Shown one piece after another: positions 26,075 through 34,746 of a stretch of DNA of 49,138 nt. The DNA is from Pseudomonadota bacterium (lineage in GTDB: Bacteria > Pseudomonadota > Gammaproteobacteria > Burkholderiales > JABEVD01): the NCBI GenBank assembly GCA_021848825.1, contig JAJZTQ010000020.1, positions 2,461 through 51,598 on the forward strand, read 5' to 3'. Position 1 is the stretch's first letter. Each line of letters starts with the position of its first letter. The notes beneath the pieces were generated by a model. It searched no databases. It was given only the letters and a program-made list of their open reading frames with translations, and was not told where the DNA came from. Both the position numbers and the translations under genes were made by a program.

Positions 26075-27349
26075 ATGGAACGCTTCTTTGTCATGACATT
26101 TTTCCGAAAAACGGGAGGCTGGCTTTCCCAATCCCTATACGTCACGCTCAACCTTTTCTTCAAGAAGGAAATTCCCAATCATGCCTCGGCCATGGCGCAC
26201 TATTTCCTCCTTTCGGCAGTTCCGCTCGCCTATCTGATGAACACGGTCATTTCCGGCAGCCCCGAGCCCAGCGAAGCGCTTTATTTCCTGCTCAACATGC
26301 TTCATCTCAATTTCATGAATGTCGATTTCACGCAGCGATCCGACAGGTTCTTCGGACTCCTGACGGTGAAGAGCTGGCTGAGCATCGTCGTGCTGCTTTG
26401 GAGCTCCAGGGGACTGATGCGCTCGCTCCAGGGCGCATTCGCCATGATCTTCCCGACCAGGAAACGTCGCGCACTCGCGGTCAACCTGATCTCTTTCCTG
26501 ATCATCCCGTTCTCGTTTCTGATACTTGGGCTTTCGATGCTGGGGGATTACCTGACCATCCACATGGATTATTCTTCGATGACCAACCAGGCAGTCGTCC
26601 CCGTGGTGAGATCATTGCTATTTGCTCTCAACGCGCTGGTGCCCTTCCTCGTGACATGGGCCATCGCTTTTCTGGCTTATTACTTCCTTCCTTCTGCGAA
26701 ACCGGCATCCCGCCTGGCAATCGCAAGCAGCTTTCTCTGCGCATTGTCCATCGCGCTTTTTCAGTTCTTCACCGACACGGTGTTCAAGGTGGACCAGTAC
26801 ATCATGATATATGGATCGCTTGGCGCGATCATTTTCGCCATGATCTGGGCCCATGTCATCAGCTTCCTCTTCCTGCTCGGCGCGGAGTTCCTTTATGTCA
26901 CCGGAAAGATAGACGCCATTGCGCTGGAAAAGATCTTTCTCGAAGGCGGGGAAAGAAGCAGACTGGCGACCCGGATCGAGCACTTCCTTTTCAAGCGCTC
27001 GCAACGGCTTTTCGAGAAATACGGGCGATCCTGCCGGAAGGGCGAACTGATCATCCGGAAAAACGAAGCGTCCAAGACGATCTATTTCCTCTATTCAGGC
27101 AAGGTCGGCGTCTATGACGGGGAAACAAAGCTAGGGGAAGTGAAAGAGGGCGAAATATTCGGGGAACTCGCCTATCTTCTCGGCGAGAGGAGACTCGCCA
27201 CCGTGGTGGCGGAAACCGACAGCTTCCTTTTCACGCTCTCGCCTGAAATGTTCGAGACCCTGCTCAAGACCAATCCTGATTTGTCCCGACTTGTCATCGA
27301 TTCGCTTTGCAAGAGAATTCCGAGGATGCGGCAGCTGACCGGAGGCTGA
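26075..27349 (+). CDS. YihY/BrkB membrane protein with C-terminal CNB domain
   Basis: A 424-aa protein with two parts. Residues about 25-280 are a YihY/BrkB-type integral membrane domain with several hydrophobic helices ([51 protein letters not shown]). Residues about 315-420 form a cyclic-nucleotide-binding fold with [22 protein letters not shown], which keeps the Glu and Arg of the phosphate-binding cassette. YihY proteins have no settled biochemical role. The fusion suggests gating or control by a cyclic nucleotide, which is inference. The start is unsure: ATG 26075, or ATG 26093, both lacking a good ribosome binding site. Confidence 0.8.
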   Translation: MERFFVMTFFRKTGGWLSQSLYVTLNLFFKKEIPNHASAMAHYFLLSAVPLAYLMNTVISGSPEPSEALYFLLNMLHLNFMNVDFTQRSDRFFGLLTVKSWLSIVVLLWSSRGLMRSLQGAFAMIFPTRKRRALAVNLISFLIIPFSFLILGLSMLGDYLTIHMDYSSMTNQAVVPVVRSLLFALNALVPFLVTWAIAFLAYYFLPSAKPASRLAIASSFLCALSIALFQFFTDTVFKVDQYIMIYGSLGAIIFAMIWAHVISFLFLLGAEFLYVTGKIDAIALEKIFLEGGERSRLATRIEHFLFKRSQRLFEKYGRSCRKGELIIRKNEASKTIYFLYSGKVGVYDGETKLGEVKEGEIFGELAYLLGERRLATVVAETDSFLFTLSPEMFETLLKTNPDLSRLVIDSLCKRIPRMRQLTGG

Positions 27350-27387
27350 ATGCGGTACAATCGCGCAAGAACATCATGGGAGAAGAA

Positions 27388-28284
27388 ATGAACATTGCAG
27401 GGGTCAAGGAATTCCTCACGGAACTGCAGGAACTGATCGTCGAGAGGCTGGAACAGGTAGACGGAAAGACATTCCGCCGCGACAGCTGGGACCGTCCGGA
27501 AGGAGGCGGCGGGATATCCTGCGTCATCGAGGAAGGAAATGTTCTCGAGCGGGGAGGCGTCAATTTTTCCCACGTCTTCGGAAACGGCCTCCCCCCTTCC
27601 GCCACTGCATCCAGGCCCGAGCTCGCAGGCCGATCATTCCAAGCGATGGGCGTCTCGCTGGTGTTCCATCCCAGGAACCCCTATGCCCCGACAGTCCACA
27701 TGAACGTGCGCTTCTTCGTTGCCGAAAAGGAAGGGCATGAACCGGTATGGTGGTTCGGGGGAGGGATGGATCTCACTCCCTATTACGGATTCGAGGAAGA
27801 CGCGATCCATTTCCACCAGACCTGCAGAAATGCCCTTCAGCCTTTCGGCCCCGATTACCATCAGAAATTCAAGAAATGGTGCGACGACTATTTCTATCTC
27901 AAGCACAGGAAGGAAGCGCGCGGGATCGGCGGCATCTTCTTCGACGACCTCAACAAGCCCGATTTCGAAACCTGCTTCAATCTGACCGAAAGCGTGGGGG
28001 ATCATTTCCTTTCCGCCTATGTCCCGATACTCGAAAAGAGGATGGATCATCCTTACGGGGAAAGGGAAAGGGATTTCCAGGCGTACAGGCGGGGACGCTA
28101 TGTCGAATTCAACCTCGTCTACGACAGGGGGACGCTTTTCGGGCTGCAGTCGGGAGGAAGGACGGAATCCATCCTGATGTCCCTCCCCCCGATCGTGAAA
28201 TGGCGCTACGACTGGCATCCCGAGAAGGGAAGCCCGGAGGAAAAGCTCTACACGGATTTCATCATCGGGCGCGACTGGATCTAG
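27388..28284 (+). CDS. hemF: Oxygen-dependent coproporphyrinogen III oxidase
   Basis: A 298-aa enzyme that oxidatively decarboxylates coproporphyrinogen III to protoporphyrinogen IX in haem synthesis, implying at least some oxygen exposure. [46 protein letters not shown] and [10 protein letters not shown] are diagnostic. The ATG at 27388 is preceded by GGGAGAAGAA. The TAG stop (28282-28284) lies within the CTAG that borders the inserted element at 28285. Confidence 0.97.
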   Translation: MNIAGVKEFLTELQELIVERLEQVDGKTFRRDSWDRPEGGGGISCVIEEGNVLERGGVNFSHVFGNGLPPSATASRPELAGRSFQAMGVSLVFHPRNPYAPTVHMNVRFFVAEKEGHEPVWWFGGGMDLTPYYGFEEDAIHFHQTCRNALQPFGPDYHQKFKKWCDDYFYLKHRKEARGIGGIFFDDLNKPDFETCFNLTESVGDHFLSAYVPILEKRMDHPYGERERDFQAYRRGRYVEFNLVYDRGTLFGLQSGGRTESILMSLPPIVKWRYDWHPEKGSPEEKLYTDFIIGRDWI

Positions 28285-28574
28285 GGCGTGTTAACGCTAT
28301 TTCCACATTTGCGACGGCGGCGATTATTTGGGATGCCATCCGCGAAGCAAGACGTGCGGTATTGCATGCCACTACAAGCGCCTTGCGACAAAAGAGGGCG
28401 CCCAAATCGCCCCGTCCCGTGCAGCTTGAAAAAAGATTATCGAGGGTTGGCTCTGGAAGGCCGCGTCTGCGGTGTTGCAAGACTTGCGAATCGAATAACC
28501 ATTCGCTGCGCCCTGTGCCTTGCATCCACGGCCTTCCAGAGCCGACGCAGATGCGAAAATAGCGTTAACACGCC
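28285..28574. mobile_element. MITE-like non-autonomous element
   Basis: A 290-bp non-coding element with perfect 18-bp terminal inverted repeats: left GGCGTGTTAACGCTATTT (28285-28302), right its reverse complement (28557-28574). Similarity of the ends continues imperfectly to about 37 bp. CTAG flanks both sides (28281-28284 and 28575-28578), consistent with target duplication, although CTAG is palindromic and could instead count as part of the repeat with a TA duplication. It carries no transposase. Target and repeat style suggest mobilisation by an IS5- or IS630-type transposase, which is inference. It lies exactly between hemF and ychJ. Confidence 0.85.
28449..28543. repeat. Internal inverted repeat of the MITE
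   Basis: GGCTCTGGAAGGCCG (28449-28463) is matched by its exact reverse complement at 28529-28543, a 15-bp stem around a 65-nt loop. GCAAGACTTGC (28477-28487) inside the loop is itself a small palindrome. The element can thus fold as a nested hairpin. Confidence 0.8.
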
Positions 28575-28577
28575 CTA

Positions 28578-28940
28578 GTGAAGCATGCCTGCCCTTGCGG
28601 GCGTCCGCTCGATTACGAAGCCTGCTGCGGCATCCATCATGCAAAAAGAAAGGCTCCCGATCCCGAATCCCTGATGCGCTCCCGCTATAGCGCCTATGTC
28701 CTCGAGCTGGAGCGCTATCTCCTCGAAACATGGCATTCCTCCACCCGGCCCGCATCTGTTTCTTTCGACGAACCGGGGCCGAAATGGCTCGGGCTCGAAG
28801 TGAAGGCCTGCACGGAAAACACCGTCGAATTCGTCGCAAGATACAAGATAGGGGGAAGGGCATCTCGCCTGCATGAAAAAAGCCGCTTCGTTTTCGAGGA
28901 AGGGGAATGGTTCTATCTCGACGGCATCATGGACGAATAG
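28578..28940 (+). CDS. ychJ: YchJ-family SEC-C motif protein (UPF0225)
   Basis: A 120-aa protein of the UPF0225 family. The N-terminal metal-binding SEC-C motif reads [14 protein letters not shown] at residues 5-18, and RSRYSAYV plus the C-terminal W-F-Y-L-D-G follow. Function is not established; the SEC-C motif binds zinc in SecA. It starts with GTG at 28578, whose G is the last base of the CTAG next to the inserted element, so its own upstream ribosome binding region was replaced by element sequence. Its 3' end overlaps the convergent htpX by 28 bp. Confidence 0.88.
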   Translation: MKHACPCGRPLDYEACCGIHHAKRKAPDPESLMRSRYSAYVLELERYLLETWHSSTRPASVSFDEPGPKWLGLEVKACTENTVEFVARYKIGGRASRLHEKSRFVFEEGEWFYLDGIMDE

Positions 28941-29809
28941 CCTCCTTCTAACGCCGCGATGCGCTCCTCTATCGGCGGATGCGTCATGAAAAGACTGGAC
29001 AACCCTTTTCCCATGCTGCCTGAAATGCCGAATGCGGCCATTCTTTCGGGGAGCGGGGCGGGATGAAGAGCGGACAGCCTTCTCAATGCGGCGATCATGT
29101 TTTCGCGCCCGGCAAGCCTCGCGCCTCCCGCATCAGCCCTGAATTCCCTTTTCCTCGAAAACCAGAGGACGATGAGGGTGGCGAGTATGCCCAGAACGAT
29201 CTCGGATGCGATCATGGTGACGAAGAATGCAGGTCCCTGTCCCCTTTCCGTCCTGAAAACGACCCTGTCCACGACATGCCCTATCACCCTGGAAAAGAAG
29301 ATGACGAAGGTGTTCACCACACCCTGGATCAGCGCCAGGGTCACCATGTCGCCGTTCGACACATGGGTCATTTCATGCCCCAGCACCGCTTCGGCCTCTT
29401 CCCTCGTCATGTTGCGGAGAAGGCCGGTTGAAACGGCTATCAGCGAAGCATCCCTGCGCATGCCCGTCGCGAAGGCATTGGTGTCCGGAGAATCGTAGAT
29501 CGCCACTTCAGGCATGGCGACTCCTGCAGCGGCGGCATGATTCCTGACCGTCTCCAGCAGCCAGTATTCCTCCGGCGAATGCGGCTCCGAAATCGTCTTC
29601 GCCCCTACCGAAATCCTGGCCATGTGCTTTGAGAAGGCGAGCGAGACAAATGCGCCGCCGAAGCCCATGATTGCAGCAAAGAGGAGCAGGGCGCCAGGAT
29701 CGATTCCGGAGGCGGAGAGATAGGGCGCTATGCCCAGAAGCCTCATCGAAACGGAAAGCACGAGAACAACGGCCAGATTCGTGGCGAGGAAAAGAAAAAT
29801 GCGCTTCAT
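28913..29809 (-). CDS. htpX: Membrane metalloprotease HtpX
   Basis: A 298-aa M48 zinc protease of the inner membrane that degrades misfolded membrane proteins. Two N-terminal helices (about 4-25 and 38-58), the zinc motif HEMTH at 145-149, two more helices and the third-ligand region [12 protein letters not shown] are visible. [12 protein letters not shown] closes the family pattern. The ATG at 29809 is chosen for AGGAGG upstream and the [11 protein letters not shown] start. Confidence 0.96.
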   Translation of the reverse strand: MKRIFLFLATNLAVVLVLSVSMRLLGIAPYLSASGIDPGALLLFAAIMGFGGAFVSLAFSKHMARISVGAKTISEPHSPEEYWLLETVRNHAAAAGVAMPEVAIYDSPDTNAFATGMRRDASLIAVSTGLLRNMTREEAEAVLGHEMTHVSNGDMVTLALIQGVVNTFVIFFSRVIGHVVDRVVFRTERGQGPAFFVTMIASEIVLGILATLIVLWFSRKREFRADAGGARLAGRENMIAALRRLSALHPAPLPERMAAFGISGSMGKGLSSLFMTHPPIEERIAALEGGYSSMMPSR

Positions 29810-29882
29810 GCTTCCTCCTGATCCTTTCTTGATACTATAGACCAGAAGCCTTCTTTCAGACCAGGACCGTGGCTTCCCACCG

Positions 29883-30710
29883 TCATTTTTCCCTGAGCAT
29901 TTCCTCGAGATCTTCGACCTTGTCGTAGAGCAGGTTGATCCTCCTTGCAAGCCCCTGGATTTCGGAATGAGAGCTTCTGTTGACATCGAAATCGAGTTCG
30001 TTCCTCAGTCTGTCCTTCTTGTCCTGACGATTCTGGCTCATCATGATGATGGGCGCCTGTATTGCGGCGAGCATGGAAAGGAAAAGGTTGAGCAGAATGA
30101 AGGGATAGGGATCCCAGGCCGATCTGCCCAGTCCCACATTGATCGCCGTGTAGGTGATGAGCACGACAAGAAACAATATGATGAAAGTCCATGAACCGCC
30201 GAAGGAAGCGACGATGTCCGCTATTTTTTCCCCGAAAGTCTGGGATTCCTCTATCAGGTCGTTCGGATTTCGCGCAGCTCGAAGCTGCACCAGCCGTTCA
30301 GCTGCATGGAACTGCTTACCCATGACGGTCATCAGGTCGAGCCCCGCATCGGGCTTGCGCCTAAGCAGCGTGGTGATATCGTTGAGATCGAGCTCGATGC
30401 ACAGCGATTCTTCCACGGCGACCGCCTCTGACTGGTGCGGCGTGTGAGCCAGCATCGAAGCGAAACCGAAAACGTCTCCTCTGATCGGCTCGTCGAGCAG
30501 CACGCTCTGATTGTCTTCGTCTATGGTGGATACCTGAACAGCCCCTGAAACCATGATGTAGGCCCTGTCGCTCTGCTCCCCGATCTTGTATATTCTCTGC
30601 CGCCTGATGAATTTCCTGAGCTCGACCTGGGATGCAAGCACAGCCAGCTCTTCGTCGTCCAGCAGTGAAAAAAGCGGAGCATCCCTCAGGATTTCCGGAT
30701 TGCATGCCAT
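29883..30710 (-). CDS. CNB domain-DUF1003 membrane protein
   Basis: A 275-aa protein. Residues about 10-130 form a cyclic-nucleotide-binding fold ([20 protein letters not shown]), but the phosphate-binding cassette reads [21 protein letters not shown], lacking the usual Glu and Arg. Residues about 150-270 are DUF1003 with two helices ([33 protein letters not shown]) followed by the conserved [17 protein letters not shown]-terminal coiled coil is likely ([16 protein letters not shown]). Function is unknown. The start has GGAAGG upstream. It is separated from htpX by 73 bp and probably has its own promoter. Confidence 0.85.
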   Translation of the reverse strand: MACNPEILRDAPLFSLLDDEELAVLASQVELRKFIRRQRIYKIGEQSDRAYIMVSGAVQVSTIDEDNQSVLLDEPIRGDVFGFASMLAHTPHQSEAVAVEESLCIELDLNDITTLLRRKPDAGLDLMTVMGKQFHAAERLVQLRAARNPNDLIEESQTFGEKIADIVASFGGSWTFIILFLVVLITYTAINVGLGRSAWDPYPFILLNLFLSMLAAIQAPIIMMSQNRQDKKDRLRNELDFDVNRSSHSEIQGLARRINLLYDKVEDLEEMLREK

Positions 30711-30792
30711 ATCTTACCTTCCGGTGTATTCGCATTCGAAACTTTAAGATGGTCCGGCCTGCAATGCAACATCCATTCAGCCGGCATCACAA

Positions 30793-31729
30793 ATGTCGAT
30801 TTCCCTGCCGATATTCCTCGCCCTAGCGCTGATCAAGGGCGGCGACGCGAACGAGGCGACGCGCGCGGCAATGGTCTTTCTCGTCGCGATGGCGCTACTC
30901 GTCGTCTAGCGCTTCCGGTCATGGCATAACTTCATCGAACGGCACGGCAGGAGCATCGCGATCGTGGAAATGGAGGGTGCCCTCTTTTTCGGCACAGTGA
31001 GCATGCTTGAAACCTGCATCGCAAACCTGACGAGGGAAAATGTCGTTCACGTTGTCCTGGACCTGAGAAGGGTGAGGCATGTCGACGCGACGGGAACGCA
31101 GGCAAGGGAAAAGGCCTTTCCCCGGAAATGACAGTCGGGGCCACTCCACGTCGAGGAAGGTATGGGTCGCGCTTTTCGAACTGGGCCCAGTTGCCGCCCT
31201 CGGCGAAGCACGCTTTCAGAGCGATACCGACTCGGCCATCGAGCTCTGCGAGAAGCATCTGGCTGCCGCGCATTCCGGAGAATGGGACAAGAGACCGCTC
31301 CATTCACTTCTGCTGAAAAACGTCGATCAGCCCGTTCTGCGAATATTGCGACGCTACCTTAAGCGGGTCGAGTACCGGCCCGGCGACAAGGTCTTCTCCC
31401 AGGGAAGCGGAGCCGACGGGATGTTCTTCCTCGCTTCCGGTCGCGTGGATGTCATCATCGATCTGCCAGGCGTCGAGCGCAAGCGCAAGGTGCAATCGCT
31501 GACTTCCGGGTCGATCTTCGGGGAAATGGCCATAATCGACTCGAAGCCGCGCTCCGCCAGTATTCTGCTTGTCGAGCCTTCGCTCTGCTATTTCATGAGT
31601 CTCGAGAATTTCGAGCGGCTGAAGCGCGAACAGACGGGCATCGCCTTCCTCCTGATCTCCAACATGACGACCATATTTGCAGACCGGCTGCGCGCAACGA
31701 ACGCCATGCTGGCCGAGATGGAAGCCTGA
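30793..31729 (+). pseudogene. Decayed STAS-CNB protein (SulP-type C-terminus)
   Basis: Two reading frames together resemble the cytoplasmic tail of SulP-STAS-CNB transporters. In one frame, 30793-30906 encodes a short hydrophobic stretch and stops at TAG 30907. The same frame continues as a STAS domain (IAIVEMEGALFFGT, VVLDLRRVRHVDATGT) to TGA 31129. The end of STAS (VWVALFELGPVAALGEARF) and a CNB domain (SGSIFGEMAIIDSKPRSAS) lie in the next frame, to TGA 31729. A deletion and frameshift at about 31110-31160 join them. The main membrane domain is absent. Arginine codons are mostly CGC/CGG with no AGG in the CNB part, unlike neighbours, suggesting transfer. The CNB part could still be translated from ATG 31079, but no ribosome binding site is evident. 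Confidence 0.65.
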
Positions 31730-31737
31730 TTCGGCCT

Positions 31738-32067
31738 TCAGACGAAGACGAAAGTCTCCCCTGTATTCACGTCTATCCTGAAGACCATTTCGCAATATTC
31801 GCTCTGGGCTTCAACCGGAGTCGGGTCGTCCGCGCAGCTGCATCCTATCAGCATGCCCTCGAAGAATATGCCCGCCCTGACATTCAGGAAATCTTCTTCC
31901 ATTTCCGAACCTATCAGCATCGCCTCCAATTTTTCGCTCAACGCATAGCTGGTGTTCGAGAGCCCCTTCTGAAGCGGCAGTTCCTTTCCGTTTTCGATGA
32001 CTTCCTCCTTGAAGATGGCCGGAAAGGAAGGCGTTCCCCATGCGGCGAGGGATTTTTCGAATTTCAT
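31738..32067 (-). CDS. Conserved hypothetical protein coupled to polA
   Basis: A 109-aa protein of unknown function, lacking membrane helices or a signal peptide. It starts MKFEKSLAAWGTPSF and has a cysteine-rich stretch near residues 80-95 (MLIGCSCADDP, then SEYCEMVF) before a short beta-like end. The ATG overlaps the polA stop (ATGA), so it is translationally coupled to DNA polymerase I. The Cys pattern (C-x-C with a later C) could bind a metal, which is inference. Its stop is 8 bp from the pseudogene end. Confidence 0.75.
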   Translation of the reverse strand: MKFEKSLAAWGTPSFPAIFKEEVIENGKELPLQKGLSNTSYALSEKLEAMLIGSEMEEDFLNVRAGIFFEGMLIGCSCADDPTPVEAQSEYCEMVFRIDVNTGETFVFV

Positions 32068-34733
32068 CAGTGAGCCTTCCCCCAGCTCGATCCGGAACCG
32101 CAGTCGACAGTCAACGGAACGGAAAGGGCCGCTGCATTTCCCATCAGCAGGGGAAGGTTCTCCATCACGAGTTCAAGCTCCCTTTCCGGGACCTCGAGCA
32201 CGAGTTCGTCGTGAACCTGCATGACGAGCCTGGAAGTAAGTCTTTCCGAATCTATCCATTTGTCGACAGAGATCATGGCGAGCTTGATGAGATCAGCGGC
32301 CGTTCCCTGCATGGGTGCATTGATCGCAGCGCGCTCGGCTGCAGCGCGCCGGGCGCCGTTCGAGGAATTGATTTCGGCAAGCCAGAGCCTTCTTCCGAAG
32401 ACAGTCTCGACATAGCCCTGCTTCCTCGCCTCTTCCCTCGTCTTCCTCATGTATTCCGCGACGCCCGGATATCTCGCGAAATATCGGTCTATGTAGACCT
32501 GGGCCGAATTCCTGTCGACCCCAAGCTGGGATGCAAGGCCGAATACCGACATGCCGTAGATCAGCCCGAAATTGATGACCTTCGCGTAGCGGCGCTGCTC
32601 CGGGTTCACTTCTGCCGGCAGGACGCCGAAAATCTCCGAAGCAGTCGCCCTGTGGATGTCCTCCCCCCTGGCGAAGGCGTTCAGAAGACCCGAATCTCTC
32701 GAGATATGCGCCATGATCCTGAGCTCGATCTGGGAATAGTCCGCAGAGACGAGCTTGAATCCATCGGGCGCGATGATGGCTTCCCTTATCCTTCTCCCCT
32801 CCTCGGTCCTCGCCGGGATGTTCTGCAGATTCGGGGAAAGGCTCGAAAGCCTTCCCGTCACCGCGACGGCCTGGGCATAGGTCGTGTGCACACGCCCTGT
32901 CCTCGGATTGACCATCTTCGGGAGCTTGTCGGTATAGGTCGATTTCAGCTTGGCAAGTCCCCTGTATTCGAGCAGGATCTTGGGCAACGGATAATCGAGC
33001 GCAAGTTGTTCAAGCACTTCCTCGTCCGTGGAAGGGGCCCCTGTCGCCGTCTTCTTGAAAACCGGGAGCTTCAGGACATCGAAAAGGATTTCCTGGATCT
33101 GCTTGGGCGAATTGAGATTGAAAGGCTGGCCGGCGATTTCATAAGCCTGCCTCTCGAGCTCGAGAAGCTTTTCCCCTATCTCCCTGCTCTGCACCGCAAG
33201 CATTTTCGAATCGAGCAGGATGCCTTTCCTCTCCATTGCGAAAAGGATGCCGGATACGGGCATCTCTATTCTCATGTAGACATCATGCAGTTTTTCCAGG
33301 ATCTGCGGAAAAAGGACATGATGAAGGCGACAGAGCAGGTCGGCCGCCTCGGCGGCATAGTTCATTGCCGATTCGATTTCGACCTGTTCGAACCCTATCT
33401 TTCCTGCGCCTTTTCCGACTATCTCTTCTCTCGATTTCCTCCTGAATTCGAGGTGCCTCGATGCCATGCTCTCGATGTCGTGCGGCTTGTGGCTCTCCAG
33501 CACATAGGATTGCAGCTCCACATCGTGGATCATCCCCGAAAGCGAAATGCCGTGATTGCAGAAGAAATGCTTCATCTGCTTGACGTCATGCCCCGCCTTC
33601 TTCATTTCTTCCGATTCGAGCCAGGGTCTCAATTTTTCCATGACTTTGACGAAATCCAGCTGTTCCGCATGAGCATGCCGCAGCGGGAGATAGGCGGCCT
33701 CGCCGTTCTCGATGCAGAATGAAATGCCGACGATCTCCGCTTCCATGGGCTCGTTGCTGGTCGTCTCGACATGGAGAAAGGAAAGGGTGGCTTTTTCGAG
33801 CCTCTCCATCCAGGATTCAAGCCTTTCCCAGTCCGTTATGTTTTCGTATCGGGATCGGGGTGGATCTGCCGGCTCCACGGATTCCATTTCCTTCAGCCAG
33901 GTCCTGAATTCGAAACGACTGTAAAGAGCGATCAGCCTTTCCCTGTCCTCCGGCTTCGCGATCAGGTTCTCCCAGGAAAGGCCCAGATCCAGATCGCATC
34001 TTATCGTCAAAAGCTTCCTTGCCATGGGAAGCCAGGGGATCGCCTTTTTCAGGTTTTCCCCTATCACGCCCGTCAGTTCATCGGCATGCGCGATCACGTT
34101 GTCCAGGCTCCCGTATTGCGAAAGCCATTTGACGGCGGTCTTCGGACCGACCTTTTCCACCCCGGGAATGTTGTCCACCGCATCGCCGACGAGCGCCAGA
34201 TAGTCGACGATCGTTTCCGGCATGACGCCGAATTTCTTCATGACCCCTTCCCTGTCCAGCCATTCGTTGGTCATGGTGTTGACCAGGGCGACATTCCCGT
34301 CGACAAGCTGGGCCATGTCCTTGTCGCCCGTGGAAATCACCGTCTTCATGCCGATCAGAGAAGCTTTCGATGCGAGCGTTCCGATCACGTCGTCCGCCTC
34401 CACCCCTTCTATCACGAGGAGCGGCCAGCCTGTCGCCTCTATCGCATCGTATAGGGGGCCGATCTGGGCTGCGAGATCCTCAGGCATGGGCGGGCGGTGC
34501 GCCTTGTATTCGGGATACCATTCGTCCCTGAAAGTTTTGCCTTTGGCATCGAACACGCAGGCGCTATAATCCGCCTTGACGTCCTTGTGGAGGCGGCGCA
34601 GCATGTTGATGACGCCGTAGAGCGCCCCTGTCGGCTCGTTTTCCCGGTTCCTGAGATCGGGAAGGGCGTGGAATGCCCTGTAGAGATAGGAAGATCCGTC
34701 TACGAGAAGCAGCGTTTTGGATTCGGTATTCAT
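32067..34733 (-). CDS. polA: DNA polymerase I
   Basis: An 888-aa repair and Okazaki-fragment polymerase. The 5'-3' nuclease domain (about 1-290) has LLLVDGSSYLYRAFHA, GVEADDVIGTLA and TGDKDMAQLV. The central 3'-5' exonuclease-like domain (about 310-475) has lost its catalytic residues: HVET replaces DTET (H321), M387 replaces the second Asp and A463 the third. The polymerase domain keeps DYSQIELRIMAHIS, RRYAKVINFGLIYG and MQVHDELVLEVPE. The ATG at 34733 gives the family start; an ATG at 34748 is possible. Its start is only 13 bp from the divergent LOG gene. Confidence 0.97.
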   Translation of the reverse strand: MNTESKTLLLVDGSSYLYRAFHALPDLRNRENEPTGALYGVINMLRRLHKDVKADYSACVFDAKGKTFRDEWYPEYKAHRPPMPEDLAAQIGPLYDAIEATGWPLLVIEGVEADDVIGTLASKASLIGMKTVISTGDKDMAQLVDGNVALVNTMTNEWLDREGVMKKFGVMPETIVDYLALVGDAVDNIPGVEKVGPKTAVKWLSQYGSLDNVIAHADELTGVIGENLKKAIPWLPMARKLLTIRCDLDLGLSWENLIAKPEDRERLIALYSRFEFRTWLKEMESVEPADPPRSRYENITDWERLESWMERLEKATLSFLHVETTSNEPMEAEIVGISFCIENGEAAYLPLRHAHAEQLDFVKVMEKLRPWLESEEMKKAGHDVKQMKHFFCNHGISLSGMIHDVELQSYVLESHKPHDIESMASRHLEFRRKSREEIVGKGAGKIGFEQVEIESAMNYAAEAADLLCRLHHVLFPQILEKLHDVYMRIEMPVSGILFAMERKGILLDSKMLAVQSREIGEKLLELERQAYEIAGQPFNLNSPKQIQEILFDVLKLPVFKKTATGAPSTDEEVLEQLALDYPLPKILLEYRGLAKLKSTYTDKLPKMVNPRTGRVHTTYAQAVAVTGRLSSLSPNLQNIPARTEEGRRIREAIIAPDGFKLVSADYSQIELRIMAHISRDSGLLNAFARGEDIHRATASEIFGVLPAEVNPEQRRYAKVINFGLIYGMSVFGLASQLGVDRNSAQVYIDRYFARYPGVAEYMRKTREEARKQGYVETVFGRRLWLAEINSSNGARRAAAERAAINAPMQGTAADLIKLAMISVDKWIDSERLTSRLVMQVHDELVLEVPERELELVMENLPLLMGNAAALSVPLTVDCGSGSSWGKAH

Positions 34734-34746
34734 ATGGGAATCATTC

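Noticed and set aside
28372-28863. Open frame of 163 codons on the minus strand across the MITE
   Set aside because: It runs through element sequence and antisense to ychJ, has no recognisable motif, and is explained as a shadow frame.
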